Assembly: GCF_000513955.1 (NCBI RefSeq)
Contig: NZ_AZUZ01000018.1
Location: 19,554 to 83,553 of the forward strand
Reading direction: 5' to 3'
From: Pseudoxanthomonas suwonensis J47
GTDB lineage: Bacteria > Pseudomonadota > Gammaproteobacteria > Xanthomonadales > Xanthomonadaceae
DNA length: 64,000 bases
Shown here: one piece after another, positions 53,642 to 63,698 of the stretch
Layout of the letters: each line of letters begins with the position of its first letter
Numbering within the stretch: the first letter of the stretch is position 1
The notes under the pieces: generated by a model
Seen by the model: the letters and a program-made list of their open reading frames with translations, nothing else
Told to the model about the DNA's origin: nothing
The model's database searches: none
Position numbers and translations under genes: made by a program

Positions 53642-54724
53642 TTACTCCGCCGTCAGGCGCGCCAGTTCGTCGGCCTGGTGTTCCTGCTGCAGGCGGGTGA
53701 CCAGCGGGTCGAGGTCGCCTTCGAGGATGTTGGGCAGGTCGTACAGGGTCAGGCCCTCGACGCGGTGGTCGGTGATGCGGCCCTGCGGGAAGTTGTAGGT
53801 GCGGATGCGCTGGCTGCGGTCGCCGCTGCCGACCTGCAGGCGCCGGCTCTCGGCCTGTGCCGCCTGCTGCCTGCTGCGCTCGGCTTCCAGCAGCTGCGCC
53901 TTCAGCCGCTTCATCGCCTTGTCGCGGTTGGCGTGCTGGCTGCGCTCGGTCTGGCTTTCCACCACCACGCCGGTCGGCAGGTGGGTGATGCGGATGGCCG
54001 AATCGGTCTTGTTGACGTGCTGGCCGCCGGCGCCCGAGGAGCGGAACGTGTCGATCTTCAGGTCGGCCGGATTGATGGCGACGTCCTCGACCTCGTCGGC
54101 CTCGGGGATGATCGCCACCGTCGCCGCCGAAGTGTGGATGCGGCCCTGCGATTCGGTCGCCGGCACGCGCTGCACGCGGTGCGTGCCCGACTCGAACTTC
54201 AGCTTCGAATACGCGCCGCGGCCGACGATGCGCGCGACGATTTCCTTGTGCCCGCCATGCTCGCCGGGATTCTCGGACTCGACCTCGACCTTCCAGCCCT
54301 GCCGCTCGGCGTAGCGCGCGTACATGCGGAACAGGTCGCCGGCGAAGATCGCCGCCTCGTCGCCGCCGGTGCCCGCGCGCACTTCCAGGAACAGGTTGCC
54401 GTCGTCGCGCGGATCCTTCGGCACCAGCAGCAGCGCCAGCTCGCCGTCGAGTTCCTCCAGGCGCTGGCGCGCGCTGGCGATCTCTTCCTCGGCCAGCTCC
54501 GCCAGTTCCGGGTCGTTGCGCATCGCCTCGGCCGCGGCCAGGTCGGCCTTGGCACGGGCTTCGGCGGCCAGCGCGGTGGCGACCGGTTCAAGCTGGGCGA
54601 ATTCGCGCGACAGGTCGCGGAAGCGCGCGTTGTCGGCGACCACGGCAGGGTCGGCGAGGAGGCGTTCGAGTTCTTCGCGGCGCTCGGCCAGCGCTTCAAG
54701 CTTTCGGCGCAGGCTCGGGGTCAT
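53642..54724 (-). CDS. prfA: Peptide chain release factor 1
   Basis: This 360-aa protein is full length. The stop-codon-reading PAT motif is in [14 protein letters not shown] (near 187), specific for RF1. The GGQ motif lies in [15 protein letters not shown] (Gly233-Gln235), whose Gln is the target of PrmC (25.4 kb). It releases peptides at UAA and UAG codons. The start ATG at 54724 lies inside hemA, giving a 29-bp overlap. The stop borders the repeat mosaic. Confidence 0.98.
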   Translation of the reverse strand: MTPSLRRKLEALAERREELERLLADPAVVADNARFRDLSREFAQLEPVATALAAEARAKADLAAAEAMRNDPELAELAEEEIASARQRLEELDGELALLLVPKDPRDDGNLFLEVRAGTGGDEAAIFAGDLFRMYARYAERQGWKVEVESENPGEHGGHKEIVARIVGRGAYSKLKFESGTHRVQRVPATESQGRIHTSAATVAIIPEADEVEDVAINPADLKIDTFRSSGAGGQHVNKTDSAIRITHLPTGVVVESQTERSQHANRDKAMKRLKAQLLEAERSRQQAAQAESRRLQVGSGDRSQRIRTYNFPQGRITDHRVEGLTLYDLPNILEGDLDPLVTRLQQEHQADELARLTAE

Positions 54725-56003
54725 CGGGCGGTCGCGGCGTCGGGGTCTGGATGGACGGGTGGGAGTAGGGCGGCTGCAGCGGGAACAGCCGGTCGGCGGC
54801 GCGCGCCAGTTCGGTGTCGCCGGCGAGCGCGGCTTCGCGCAGCGCGGCGGTCGGCGGATGCAGCAGGCGGTTGGTGAGGCTGTGCGCGAGGTGCTGCAGC
54901 ACCTCGTCCGGATCGCGCCCGGACGCCAGTTGCTGGCGCGCGCGGGCGAGCAGCTCGTCGCGGGTGGCATCGCCGAGCGCGCGCAGGCGGCGCAGCGAAT
55001 CCTGGCGGCCACCGGCGCGCAGGGCTTCCATGAAGCGGGAGACCTGCATGTCGATGATCGCTTCGGCCGCCTCGGCCGCCTCGTGGCGACTGCGGCGGTT
55101 CTCCTCGACGGCCCGCTCGAGGTCGTCGACGGTGTAGAGATAGGCATCGGACAGCCCGGCCACGCCGGCGTCGATGTCGCGCGGCACGGCCAGGTCGAAC
55201 AGCAGCACCGGCTTGCGCCGGCGTGCGGCCAGCGCGGCCTCGACCTGGGCCTGGCGCAGCACCGGCTCGCGGGCGGCGGTGGCGGAGAACACCACGTCGG
55301 CCTCGGCCAGGTGGCGGTCGATCTCGGCCAGCGGCAGCGCGTAGCCGCCGTGGCGGGTGGCCAGGTCCTGGGCGTGGGCGAGGGTGCGGTTGGCGACCAG
55401 CAGGCGGCCGACGCCGCCCTTGGCCAGGTGGCGCGCGGCCAGCTCGATGGTCTCGCCGGCGCCGATCAGCAGCACCGTCGAATCCGGCAGCGAGGCGAAG
55501 GTGTCCTGCGCCAGGCGCACGGCGGTGGAGGCCACCGAGACCGGATTCACGCCGATCCGGGTGTCGGTGCGCGCGCGCTTGGCCACGGCGAAGGTCTGCT
55601 GGAACAGCCGGTCGAGGTTGCCGCCCAGCGCACCGTGCTCGCGCGCCAGCGCCCAGGCGTCCTTCACCTGGCCGAGGATCTGCGGCTCGCCCAGCACCAT
55701 CGAGTCCAGGCCGGTCGCCACCCTGAACAGATGGCGTACGGCGTCGGCGTCGCGGTACCGGTACAGGTAGTTGCCGAGGCCCTCGGCGTGGCTGTCGAGC
55801 CAGCCGGCGAGGACGTCCCCGTCCTCGGCCACCGCGTAGATCTCGGTGCGATTGCAGGTCGACAGCAGCGCCGCCTCGGATACCCGGGGCAGGGCGCGCA
55901 GCGAACACAGCGCCTGGCCCAGCGCATCGCCGGCAAAGGCCACCCGTTCACGCAGGTCGACCGGCGCGGTCTGGTGGTTGAGGCCGATCAGCCACAGCGT
56001 CAT
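54696..56003 (-). CDS. hemA: Glutamyl-tRNA reductase
   Basis: The 435-aa protein makes glutamate-1-semialdehyde for haem. It has the catalytic Cys50 in LLSTCNRTE, the opening [21 protein letters not shown], the domain-linking [20 protein letters not shown], the NADPH site [16 protein letters not shown] and the dimerisation helix. The end is a Pro-rich tail (about 410-435) that overlaps prfA by 29 bp. hemA-prfA is a common order. A -10-like TAAAAT (complement of 56044-56049) lies 41 bases before the ATG. Confidence 0.98.
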   Translation of the reverse strand: MTLWLIGLNHQTAPVDLRERVAFAGDALGQALCSLRALPRVSEAALLSTCNRTEIYAVAEDGDVLAGWLDSHAEGLGNYLYRYRDADAVRHLFRVATGLDSMVLGEPQILGQVKDAWALAREHGALGGNLDRLFQQTFAVAKRARTDTRIGVNPVSVASTAVRLAQDTFASLPDSTVLLIGAGETIELAARHLAKGGVGRLLVANRTLAHAQDLATRHGGYALPLAEIDRHLAEADVVFSATAAREPVLRQAQVEAALAARRRKPVLLFDLAVPRDIDAGVAGLSDAYLYTVDDLERAVEENRRSRHEAAEAAEAIIDMQVSRFMEALRAGGRQDSLRRLRALGDATRDELLARARQQLASGRDPDEVLQHLAHSLTNRLLHPPTAALREAALAGDTELARAADRLFPLQPPYSHPSIQTPTPRPPDDPEPAPKA

Positions 56004-56066
56004 GTTCAGGGGCTTGCGATAATCTGCTGGCTTCTTGGGCCCCATTTTACGGCCCGGTGGGTGCCA

Positions 56067-57941
56067 ATGCCCGTACCTGAGCTTTCCGTTCCCGACACTG
56101 GACGCCCGCGTCCGCCTTTCCATCGCCGCCGCCTGGTCGGGCTGCTGCTGGTCCTGGCGGCCCTCTCGGCCCCGCTGCAGGCCCGCCAGGCCCCGGCGGA
56201 CGTCCCGCTGGAACCGTTGCTGGCCGGCGAATACGCCTTCCAGGCCGGGCAGCTGGCCGACGCGGCGCGCTGGTACCTGGAGGCGGCCCGCGCCGCCGAC
56301 GGCGACGTCCTGCTGGCAGAGCGCGCCACCCGCATCGCCATGCTGGCCAACGACGATGCCCGCACCGGCCAGGCCTTGGCCCTGTGGCGGCAGCGGGCGC
56401 CTGACTCGCTGGCGCTGCGCTCGGCGGGCATCTCGCTGGCCCTGCGCAAGGGCGAGACCCGCAAGGCGAAGCGCGAACTGGTGGCGCTGATGAAGTCCCC
56501 GGACCCGCGTGCCTGGCGCTACGCGCTGGCGGCGCTGGGCGGCGGCCGCGATCCGGCGGTGGTCGCGAGGGTCATGGACCAGCTGGTCGGCGCCGGGGCG
56601 ATCCCGGACGAGCTGGTGGCCTGGCAGGAGTTCGGCCGGCTGTCGCTGCGCCTGGACGCGCCGAAACTGTCGCAGCGCATCGTCGCCGAGATGGTGCGCC
56701 GCTTCCCGGGCGAGCCGCGGGTGGCGATCCTGCGCGCCGGCCAGCTCAACCAGGTCGGCGACCGCGACCAGGCGAAGGCGCTCCTGGCCCAGGTCGAGCC
56801 GCGTGCGGCCGAGGATCCGGAGGTGCGCGGCATGCTTGCCCTGGCCTACGAGGCGCTGGGCGAATACGGCGCCGCCGCGCGGGTGGTGGCGACCGGCCCG
56901 CAGGACATGCGCACCTGGGGCATGCGCGCCTCGCTGCTGGCCCGGGCCGACGACAGCGAGGGCCTGGACGCGCTGTACCGCGACCTGTCCGAATCCGACC
57001 GCGGCCACCCGGACCCTGCCCGGCGCATGCTGCTGGGGCGGATCGCCGAATTCCTCAAGCGCCCGGCCGAGGCCGTGGACTGGTACCGCGGCGTCGCCGG
57101 CGGCCCCGAACGGGCCGAGGCGCGGATCCGGATCGCGGTCGCGCTGTACGAGCTGGGGCGAGCGGAGGAGGCCTACGCCGAGGCCCGCAGCCTGCAGAAC
57201 GACGCCTCCAGCAACGACGACGCCCGCCGCAACGCATACCTGCTGGAGGGCGAGCTGCGCCAGCGCGCCGGCGACGCCGAGGGCGAGATCGATGCGCTCG
57301 GCCGCGGCCTGGCCGCCTATCCGGACGAGCCAGCGCTGCTCTACGCCCGCGCCCTGGCCTGGGAGCGCCAGGACCGCATCGACCGCGCCGAGGCCGACCT
57401 GCGCAAGGTGCTGGTCGCCGACCCGGAGAACGTGGCTGCGCTGAACGCGCTGGGCTACACCCTCGCCGACCGCACCCAGCGCTACCAGGAGGCGCTGGAG
57501 CTGATCGACCGCGCCCGCGTCGCCGAGCCGGACAGTGGCGCCATCGTCGACAGCTACGGCTGGGTGCTCTACCGGCTGGGTCGCAACGAGGAAGCGCTGG
57601 TCGAGCTGCGCCGCGCCTGGGGCCTGCAGAAGGATCCGGAGATCGGCGCCCATCTCGGCGAGGTGCTGTGGGTGATGGGCCGGCACGAGGAAGCGCAACG
57701 CTATTTCGCCGAGTCGCACCGCCTGGATCCGGCCAACCGTTCCCTGCGCCGCGCGCTGGAGAAGCTGGGCCTGCCGCTGCCGGCGGCGGAAGAGAAGCCC
57801 GAAGAGGGCGAGGGCGCGGTGGAGGCCGGGCCCGCTGCACCTGCCGACGCCAGCGGCCAGGCGTCCTCCGCGCCCGAACCGGCGAAGACCCCCGGGCCTG
57901 CCGATCCGGCCCCGGCGACCGCACCGGAGACCGCCCCGTGA
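56067..57941 (+). CDS. Tetratricopeptide-repeat protein of the lolB operon
   Basis: The 624-aa protein has an N-terminal hydrophobic signal or anchor (about 22-43, [20 protein letters not shown]). Then come many TPR units: [33 protein letters not shown]-type helices, [76 protein letters not shown] and [26 protein letters not shown]. The last 60 residues are Pro/Glu/Ala-rich. Genes like this sit upstream of lolB across related bacteria; a periplasmic scaffold role is inferred. It overlaps lolB by GTGA. A -10-like GATAAT lies at 56018-56023. Confidence 0.88.
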   Translation: MPVPELSVPDTGRPRPPFHRRRLVGLLLVLAALSAPLQARQAPADVPLEPLLAGEYAFQAGQLADAARWYLEAARAADGDVLLAERATRIAMLANDDARTGQALALWRQRAPDSLALRSAGISLALRKGETRKAKRELVALMKSPDPRAWRYALAALGGGRDPAVVARVMDQLVGAGAIPDELVAWQEFGRLSLRLDAPKLSQRIVAEMVRRFPGEPRVAILRAGQLNQVGDRDQAKALLAQVEPRAAEDPEVRGMLALAYEALGEYGAAARVVATGPQDMRTWGMRASLLARADDSEGLDALYRDLSESDRGHPDPARRMLLGRIAEFLKRPAEAVDWYRGVAGGPERAEARIRIAVALYELGRAEEAYAEARSLQNDASSNDDARRNAYLLEGELRQRAGDAEGEIDALGRGLAAYPDEPALLYARALAWERQDRIDRAEADLRKVLVADPENVAALNALGYTLADRTQRYQEALELIDRARVAEPDSGAIVDSYGWVLYRLGRNEEALVELRRAWGLQKDPEIGAHLGEVLWVMGRHEEAQRYFAESHRLDPANRSLRRALEKLGLPLPAAEEKPEEGEGAVEAGPAAPADASGQASSAPEPAKTPGPADPAPATAPETAP

Positions 57942-58558
57942 GCCGCGCCTGGCGTGCGGCCGGCCTCGGGCTGGCCCTGGTCCTGCTTGCCGGCTGTACC
58001 GCCGCCCCGGTGCGCCCGACCGCCCCCGCCGTGGACCCGGCCCAGGCGCAGGCGCACCAGGAGGCGCGGCGCGTGCAGCTGGAGGCCATGCCGGCCTGGT
58101 CGCTGCAGGGCCGGCTGGCGGTCAGCGTCGGCGACAAGGGCGGCAGCGGCCGCCTCGACTGGCAGCAGGAGGGCCAGGAATGGCGGGTCGCGCTCAGCGC
58201 CCCGGTCACCCGGCAGAGCTGGCGGCTGAGCAACGGGCCCCTGGGCGCCACCCTGGAGGGCCTGGAAGGCGGCACCCGCTCCGGCCCGGACGCAGGTGCG
58301 CTGCTGCTGGAAGCCACCGGCTGGCCGATCCCGGTCGAGGAGCTGGCCTGGTGGGTCCGCGGCCTGGCCTCGCCCGGCGCGGAACTGGAATTCGGGGCCG
58401 ACGGCCGGCCACGGCGCCTGCTGGCCGGCGGCTGGACCGTGGACTACCAGGAATGGTCGGCCGCCGGCGACGGCTGGCCGGACATGCCGCGGCGCCTCCA
58501 GGCCCAGCGCGAAGGCGTCCGCGTGCGCCTGGTCGTCGACCAGTGGGGGAGTCCGTGA
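57938..58558 (+). CDS. lolB: Outer membrane lipoprotein LolB
   Basis: This 206-aa lipoprotein starts with GTG at 57938, overlapping the TPR stop. The lipobox is LLAGC (Cys20). The LolB core is recognisable: [53 protein letters not shown] and [15 protein letters not shown]. LolB receives lipoproteins from LolA and inserts them in the outer membrane. It overlaps ispE by GTGA. Confidence 0.95.
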   Translation: MSRAWRAAGLGLALVLLAGCTAAPVRPTAPAVDPAQAQAHQEARRVQLEAMPAWSLQGRLAVSVGDKGGSGRLDWQQEGQEWRVALSAPVTRQSWRLSNGPLGATLEGLEGGTRSGPDAGALLLEATGWPIPVEELAWWVRGLASPGAELEFGADGRPRRLLAGGWTVDYQEWSAAGDGWPDMPRRLQAQREGVRVRLVVDQWGSP

Positions 58559-59418
58559 GCGGAGGCTGGAGCGAGTGGCCGGCACCGGCCAAGCTGAACC
58601 TGTTCCTGCGCATCACCGGCCGCCGCGCCGACGGCTACCACGAGCTGCAGACCGTGTTCCGGATGCTCGACTGGGGCGATACGGTGCGCCTGCGCCCGCG
58701 CGCGGACGGCCGGATCGTCCGCCACGGCGACCGCCTGCCGGGCGTGGAAGACGCCGCCGACCTCGCGGTGCGCGCGGCGGTCCTGCTGAAAGATGCGGCG
58801 AACTGCGCCCAAGGTGTCGACATCCACGTCGAAAAGCGCATTCCGGCCGGTGGCGGCTTCGGCGGCGGCTCGTCCGACGCGGCGACCGTCCTGTGCGCCC
58901 TGGACCGGCTCTGGGGGCTGGATCTGGGCGAGGACCGCCTGGCCGGGCTGGGCCTGCGCCTGGGCGCCGACGTGCCGGTGTTCGTCCGCGGCCGTACGGC
59001 CTGGGCCGAAGGGGTAGGGGAGCGGCTGGTGCCGCTGGACCTGGCGCCGGCCTGGTACGTGCTGGTCGACCCCAGGGTCCATGTGCCGACCGCCGCGCTG
59101 TTCCAGTCCCCCGATTTGACGCGGGATTCCCCGCCCGCGAAAATATCGGACTTCGCTGACGGATCCGTGCTCGAGAACGCGTTCGAGCCGGTCCTGCGCC
59201 GCCGCGAACCGGTCGTCGAGGCCGTGTTCGAGGAGCTGGCGCGGATCGGTACGCCGCGCCTGACCGGAACCGGAAGCGGTTGCTTCGTCGAATTCGCCCA
59301 CCGTGACGCGGCGCAGGAGGCACTGGCGCGATTGCCGCGACGGTTGCACGCCTGGGTCGCGGCCGGCGTTTCGGATTCGCCGCTGCGCGCCGCGCTCGCG
59401 CGGACGCAGCGGGATTGA
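58555..59418 (+). CDS. ispE: 4-diphosphocytidyl-2-C-methyl-D-erythritol kinase
   Basis: This 287-aa GHMP kinase has [27 protein letters not shown] (with catalytic Lys and the substrate His), the ATP-binding motif [15 protein letters not shown] near 97-111, [21 protein letters not shown] and [11 protein letters not shown]. It phosphorylates an intermediate in the non-mevalonate isoprenoid pathway. Start GTG at 58555. The tRNA-Gln gene begins four bases after its stop, so both are probably on one transcript. Confidence 0.97.
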   Translation: MSGGWSEWPAPAKLNLFLRITGRRADGYHELQTVFRMLDWGDTVRLRPRADGRIVRHGDRLPGVEDAADLAVRAAVLLKDAANCAQGVDIHVEKRIPAGGGFGGGSSDAATVLCALDRLWGLDLGEDRLAGLGLRLGADVPVFVRGRTAWAEGVGERLVPLDLAPAWYVLVDPRVHVPTAALFQSPDLTRDSPPAKISDFADGSVLENAFEPVLRRREPVVEAVFEELARIGTPRLTGTGSGCFVEFAHRDAAQEALARLPRRLHAWVAAGVSDSPLRAALARTQRD

Positions 59419-59421
59419 TCC

Positions 59422-59498
59422 AGGGGCGTCGCCAAGAGGTCCAAGGCACCGGGTTTTGATCCCGGCATCCGCAGGTTCGAATCCTGCCGCCCCTGCCA
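59422..59498 (+). tRNA. tRNA-Gln (anticodon TTG)
   Basis: A 77-base cloverleaf with encoded CCA. The acceptor stem AGGGGCG/CGCCCCT is perfect. The anticodon loop is TTTTGAT between CCGGG and CCCGG, giving TTG (Gln). The T-arm is GCAGG-TTCGAAT-CCTGC. It lies between ispE and prs, as in many gammaproteobacteria. Confidence 0.98.
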
Positions 59499-59542
59499 CA
59501 CAGGCGCCTTCGCGGCGCCGGAAGTGAACACGGAAGTCCGCC

Positions 59543-60556
59543 ATGCGGTTTTCCAGCCCCTACAACCTGATCCAGGCCGACGCCGGCATGTCCAAGATCC
59601 AAGACGACCGCAACCTGCTGGTGTTCAGCGGCAACGCGAACAAGCCGCTGGCCGAGAGCATCTGCCGCGAACTGGGCATCCGCCAGGGCAAGGCGCTGGT
59701 GTCGAGGTTCTCCGACGGCGAAGTCCAGGTGGAGATCGAGGAGAACGTCCGCCGCCAGGAAGTCTTCGTGATCCAGCCGACCTGCGCGCCGACGGCCGAG
59801 AACCTGATGGAGCTGCTGGTGATCATCGACGCGCTCAAGCGCGCGAGCGCCGCCTCCGTCACCGCGGTGGTGCCGTACTTCGGCTACTCGCGCCAGGACC
59901 GCCGCCTGCGTTCCTCGCGCGTGCCGATCACGGCCAAGGTCGCGGCCAAGATGTTTACCGCGGTGGGCACCGACCGGGTGCTGACCGTTGACCTGCACGC
60001 CGACCAGATCCAGGGCTTCTTCGACATCCCGGTCGACAACGTCTACGCCTCGCCGCTGCTGCTGGCCGACATCTGGCGCGCCTACGGCACCGAGAACCTG
60101 ATCGTGGTCTCGCCGGACGTGGGTGGCGTGGTCCGCGCCCGTGCGGTGGCCAAGCGCCTCGACGACGCCGACCTGGCGATCATCGACAAGCGCCGCCCGC
60201 GCGCCAACGTGTCGACGGTGATGAACATCATCGGCGACGTCGAGGGCAAGACCTGCGTGATGGTCGACGACATCGTCGACACCGCCGGCACCCTGTGCGC
60301 CGCTGCCGCCGCCCTCAAGGCGCGCGGCGCGACCAAGGTCGCCGCCTACTGCACCCACGCCGTGCTCTCGGGCCCGGCGGTGGACAACCTCAACAACTCC
60401 CAGCTCGACGAGCTGGTGGTGACCGACACCATCCCGCTGTCGCCGGCGGCGCGCAGCTGCCCGCGCATCCGCCAGGTCAGCGTGGCCGAGCTGCTGGCGG
60501 AGACCATCCGCCGCATCGCCTTCGGCGAATCGGTCAGTTCGCTTTACGTGGATTAA
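59543..60556 (+). CDS. prs: Ribose-phosphate pyrophosphokinase
   Basis: The 337-aa product makes PRPP. Motifs are [22 protein letters not shown] at the start, the flexible-loop region [42 protein letters not shown], and the PRPP loop [17 protein letters not shown]. Homology starts at the Met encoded at 59588 ([11 protein letters not shown]), which would give 322 aa. The ATG at 59543 has a GGAAG ribosome-binding site at a good distance, while 59588 has none, so either start is possible. Confidence 0.95.
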   Translation: MRFSSPYNLIQADAGMSKIQDDRNLLVFSGNANKPLAESICRELGIRQGKALVSRFSDGEVQVEIEENVRRQEVFVIQPTCAPTAENLMELLVIIDALKRASAASVTAVVPYFGYSRQDRRLRSSRVPITAKVAAKMFTAVGTDRVLTVDLHADQIQGFFDIPVDNVYASPLLLADIWRAYGTENLIVVSPDVGGVVRARAVAKRLDDADLAIIDKRRPRANVSTVMNIIGDVEGKTCVMVDDIVDTAGTLCAAAAALKARGATKVAAYCTHAVLSGPAVDNLNNSQLDELVVTDTIPLSPAARSCPRIRQVSVAELLAETIRRIAFGESVSSLYVD

Positions 60557-60561
60557 GAGCC

Positions 60562-60630
60562 GGGATTCGGCGTTGGGGATTGGGGATTCGTAAAAGCTCT
60601 TCCCAATCCCGAATCACGAATCACCGCTTT
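60562..60630. repeat. GATTGGGGATTCG-type inverted repeat, copy 1
   Basis: The prs-rplY gap holds GGGATTGGGGATTCG on the left and TCCCAATCCCGAATCACG on the right, around TAAAAGCTCT. Arms GGGATTGGGGA and TCCCAATCCC pair with one bulge. A related copy lies at 61960-62035. Confidence 0.7.
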
Positions 60631-60705
60631 CATCGGCCTCCCTGGTCGCGGGGAAGCCACCCAAGCCGCCGCGAGGCGGTTCATCAACCTAGGTAGTTAA
60701 AAACA

Positions 60706-61326
60706 ATGGCAACTCATGTGATCAACGTCGAACGTCGCGAGGACGAGGGCAAGGGTGCGAGCCGCCGCCTGCGTCGCGACGGCAAGGTTCCGGCGATCGT
60801 CTACGGTGGCGAGCTGGCCCCGGTCAAGATCCAGCTGGACCACGAGAAGCTGTGGCTGGCCCAGCAGAACGAGTGGTTCTACTCGTCGATCCTGGACCTG
60901 AGCCTCAACGGCGACGTGCAGAAGGTCCTGCTGCGCGACATCCAGCGCCACCCGTACAAGCAGCAGCTGATCCACCTGGACTTCCAGCGCGTCAGCGACA
61001 ACGAGATCCTGCGTGCCGCCGTGCCGCTGCACTTCGTCAACGAAGAGAAGTCCCCGGCCGGCAAGACCGCCGGCGTGGTGATCATGCACGAGCTGACCGA
61101 AGTCACCGTGGCCTGCCTGCCGAAGGACCTGCCGTCCTCGATCGAGGTCGACCTGGCCGAGCTGGCCGTCGGCGCCGTCGTCCACCTGTCCGACCTGAAG
61201 CTGCCGGCCGGCGTCGAGCTGCCGGAGCTGAAGCTGGGTGCGGACCACGACGTGGCCGTGGTCGTCGCCAAGCAGGCCCGCGGCGAGGAAGAAGCCCCGG
61301 CCGCGGAAGGCGAAGAGCAGAAGTAA
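60706..61326 (+). CDS. rplY: Ribosomal protein L25 (Ctc form)
   Basis: This 206-aa protein has the 5S-rRNA-binding L25 domain (HVINVERREDEGKGASRRLRRDGKVPAIVYGG) and the longer TL5/Ctc C-terminal domain (RAAVPLHFVNEEKSPAGKTAGVVIMHELTEVTVACLPKDLPSSIEVDLAEL). The C-terminal tail is acidic. ATG at 60706 follows an A-rich leader (GTTAAAAACA) with little Shine-Dalgarno. The context prs-rplY-pth-ychF is typical. Confidence 0.97.
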   Translation: MATHVINVERREDEGKGASRRLRRDGKVPAIVYGGELAPVKIQLDHEKLWLAQQNEWFYSSILDLSLNGDVQKVLLRDIQRHPYKQQLIHLDFQRVSDNEILRAAVPLHFVNEEKSPAGKTAGVVIMHELTEVTVACLPKDLPSSIEVDLAELAVGAVVHLSDLKLPAGVELPELKLGADHDVAVVVAKQARGEEEAPAAEGEEQK

Positions 61327-61334
61327 GCCCCTGC

Positions 61335-61362
61335 GTTCCCGCCCGGCACGCCGGGCGGGAAC
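61335..61362 (+). terminator. Hairpin between rplY and pth
   Basis: A perfect 12-bp stem (GTTCCCGCCCGG with CCGGGCGGGAAC) closes a CACG loop nine bases after the rplY stop. There is no T-run, so it may lower rather than stop read-through into pth. Confidence 0.65.
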
Positions 61363-61380
61363 CGTGGCTGCGTCATCGCG

Positions 61381-61962
61381 ATGGCGGAACTGCGACTCAT
61401 CGTCGGGCTGGGCAATCCCGGTCCCGAACACGCGAACACCCGGCACAACGCCGGGTTTCGTTTGGTCGACGCGCTGGCCGAGCGGGCCGGCGTGCGTTTC
61501 GGCCTGGAATCGAAGCTGTTCGGCGAGACGGCCAGGGTCGACATCGGCGGCCGCAACGTGTGGCTGCTGAAGCCGGCGACCTACATGAACCTGTCCGGCA
61601 AGTCGGTGGCGGCGGCGCTGCGCTACTGGAAGATCGCGCCGGAGGAGGCGCTGCTGGTCCACGACGAACTCGACCTGCCGCCGGGCACGGCGCGGCTGAA
61701 GTTCGACGGTGGCCACGGCGGCCAGAACGGCCTGCGCGACACCATCCAGCACCTGGGCCATGGCAGGTTCCACCGCCTGCGCATCGGCATCGGCCATCCC
61801 GGGCACAAGGACCGGGTGACCGGCTGGGTGCTGGGTCGGGCCGGCAAGGACGACCAGGTCCTGATCGACCGCGCCATCGACGAAGCGATCGACGTGCTGC
61901 CGCTGGCGGTGGCCGGCGACTTCAACGAGGCGATGAAGCGGCTCCACACCAGCAAACCATGA
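61381..61962 (+). CDS. pth: Peptidyl-tRNA hydrolase
   Basis: This 193-aa protein has LIVGLGNPGPEHANTRHNAGF with the catalytic His22, KPATYMNLSGKSV, VHDELDLPPGTARLKFDGGHGGQNGLRD, and FHRLRIGIGHPG. It recycles peptidyl-tRNA from stalled ribosomes. No clear ribosome-binding site lies before the ATG at 61381. A repeat element follows the stop. Confidence 0.97.
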   Translation: MAELRLIVGLGNPGPEHANTRHNAGFRLVDALAERAGVRFGLESKLFGETARVDIGGRNVWLLKPATYMNLSGKSVAAALRYWKIAPEEALLVHDELDLPPGTARLKFDGGHGGQNGLRDTIQHLGHGRFHRLRIGIGHPGHKDRVTGWVLGRAGKDDQVLIDRAIDEAIDVLPLAVAGDFNEAMKRLHTSKP

Positions 61963-62035
61963 TTGGTCATTGGTGATTGGTGATTCGCAGGGGCCCCTTG
62001 GCTGTCCCGAATCCCCAATCACGAATCACGGATCC
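61960..62035. repeat. GATTGGTGATTCG-type inverted repeat, copy 2
   Basis: Three GATTGG/CATTGG units and TGATTCG on the left face CGAATCCCCAATCACGAATCACG on the right, around a GGGGCCCC core. It overlaps the pth stop and ends 11 bases before ychF. It is related to the element at 60562-60630. Confidence 0.7.
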
Positions 62036-62046
62036 CGGATCTCGAA

Positions 62047-63138
62047 ATGGGCATCAAATGCGGCATCGTCGGCCTGCCTAACGTCGGCAAGTCGACCCTC
62101 TTCAACGCGCTGACCAAGGCCGGCATCGCCGCGGCCAACTTCCCGTTCTGCACGATCGAGCCGAACGTGGGCGTGGTGCCGGTGCCGGATCCGCGCCTCA
62201 ACCAGCTGGCCGAAATCGTCAAGCCGGAGCGGGTGGTGCCGACGGCGGTCGAGTTCGTCGACATCGCGGGCCTGGTCGCCGGCGCCGCCAGCGGCGAAGG
62301 CCTGGGCAACAAGTTCCTGGCCCACATCCGCGAGGTCGACGCCATCGCCCACGTGGTCCGCTGCTTCGAGCACCCGGACATCGTCCACGTGGCCGGCAAG
62401 GTCGACCCGGTGTCGGACATCGAGACGATCGATACCGAGCTGGCCCTGGCCGACCTGGACAGCGTGGAAAAGGCGCTGAACCGCGCCGAACGCTCGGCCA
62501 AGGCCGGTGAAAAGGATGCGATCGCCCGCAAGCCCGTGCTGCAGAAGCTGCATGCCGGCCTGAGCGAGGGCAGGCCCGGCCGCGCGCTGGGCCTGGACGA
62601 GGAGGAGCGGGCCCTGGTCCGCGACCTGTTCCTGCTGACCCTCAAGCCGGTCATGTACGTGGCCAACGTCCTGGAGGACGGCTTCCACGACAATCCGCTG
62701 CTGGACGCCGTGCGTGCCCGCGCCGAGGCCGAGGGTGCCGAGGTGGTACCGGTCTCGGCCGCCATCGAGGAGGAGCTGGCCCAGCTGGAGGACGAGGACC
62801 GGGACACCTTCCTGGCCGACCTGGGCCTGGACGAGCCGGGCCTGAACCGGGTGATCCGCGCCGCCTACAGGCTGTTGGGCCTGCAGACCTACTTCACCGC
62901 CGGGGTGAAGGAGGTCCGCGCCTGGACGGTCAAGGCCGGGGCCACCGCGCCGCAGGCCGCGGCGGTGATCCATACCGACTTCGAGAAGGGCTTCATCCGC
63001 GCCGAGACCATCGCCTTCGACGACTTCATCAAGTACAAGGGCGAGGCCGGCGCGCGCGAGGCCGGGCGCATGCGCCTGGAGGGCAAGGAGTACCGGGTGC
63101 AGGAAGGCGACGTCCTGCACTTCCGCTTCAACGTCTGA
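62047..63138 (+). CDS. ychF: Redox-regulated ATPase YchF (Obg family)
   Basis: The 363-aa protein is full length. The P-loop is GLPNVGKST (9-17), followed by [20 protein letters not shown], the switch [27 protein letters not shown], and the ATP-selecting NVLE in place of NKxD. The C-terminal TGS domain ([42 protein letters not shown]) is present. YchF hydrolyses ATP and binds ribosomes. The gene follows pth after 84 bases. Confidence 0.97.
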   Translation: MGIKCGIVGLPNVGKSTLFNALTKAGIAAANFPFCTIEPNVGVVPVPDPRLNQLAEIVKPERVVPTAVEFVDIAGLVAGAASGEGLGNKFLAHIREVDAIAHVVRCFEHPDIVHVAGKVDPVSDIETIDTELALADLDSVEKALNRAERSAKAGEKDAIARKPVLQKLHAGLSEGRPGRALGLDEEERALVRDLFLLTLKPVMYVANVLEDGFHDNPLLDAVRARAEAEGAEVVPVSAAIEEELAQLEDEDRDTFLADLGLDEPGLNRVIRAAYRLLGLQTYFTAGVKEVRAWTVKAGATAPQAAAVIHTDFEKGFIRAETIAFDDFIKYKGEAGAREAGRMRLEGKEYRVQEGDVLHFRFNV

Positions 63139-63156
63139 GAAGAAAACGTAAAAAAA

Positions 63157-63190
63157 GATGCCGGATGCGTTGACAGAAACATCCGGCATC
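63157..63190 (-). terminator. 11-bp hairpin after ychF
   Basis: GATGCCGGATG (63157-63167) pairs perfectly with CATCCGGCATC (63180-63190). Seven A residues (63150-63156) lie on its left, so the T-run follows only on the minus strand. On the plus strand it is a hairpin without T-run. Confidence 0.6.
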
Positions 63191-63198
63191 GCCAGAAT
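63170..63198 (+). promoter_or_regulatory. Promoter of the tRNA-Tyr/Gly/Thr-tuf operon
   Basis: TTGACA (63170-63175) and CAGAAT (63193-63198) are 17 bases apart, followed by G+C-rich GCGGGC, as in stringently controlled promoters. The -35 lies in the loop of the hairpin at 63157-63190. The start of transcription should be near 63205, about 40 bases before tRNA-Tyr. Confidence 0.75.
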
Positions 63199-63245
63199 AG
63201 CGGGCTGTTTCACCCCGGACGTAAATCGGTCGCGGTGAAAGGTCA

Positions 63246-63331
63246 GGAGGGATACCCAAGCGGCCAACGGGGGCAGACTGTAAATCTGCTGGCTTACGCC
63301 TTCGGTGGTTCGAATCCACCTCCCTCCACCA
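63246..63331 (+). tRNA. tRNA-Tyr (anticodon GTA)
   Basis: An 86-base type II tRNA with a long variable arm and encoded CCA. The acceptor stem GGAGGGA/TCCCTCC is perfect, and the loop CTGTAAA gives anticodon GTA. Confidence 0.98.
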
Positions 63332-63405
63332 GTTTTTTCGAGTAGCGGCACGGAACAAAACGAGGCAAAATCCCGGGGCGGCAATCCGGGAAGCTGGTCC
63401 CCCTC

Positions 63406-63479
<74 letters not shown>

Positions 63480-63520
63480 TTGCACTGCAGGTCCGGCCGC
63501 ACGCAAAACCAGGTTTCCAC

Positions 63521-63596
63521 GCTCACGTAGCTCAGTCGGTAGAGCACCTCCTTGGTAAGGAGGAGGTCGATGGTTCGATTCCATTCGTGAGCACCA
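63521..63596 (+). tRNA. tRNA-Thr (anticodon GGT)
   Basis: A 76-base tRNA with encoded CCA. The acceptor stem is GCTCACG/CGTGAGC, and the loop TTGGTAA gives anticodon GGT. Confidence 0.98.
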
Positions 63597-63698
63597 TGTT
63601 CGGCGGGTCCAGGCCCGCAGGACCCCGCCCTTCATGGGCCGGGTTTTCCACCACCACAAGCGGTACTCCACCTACAACCGTCAGCGAGATAGGCAGCC

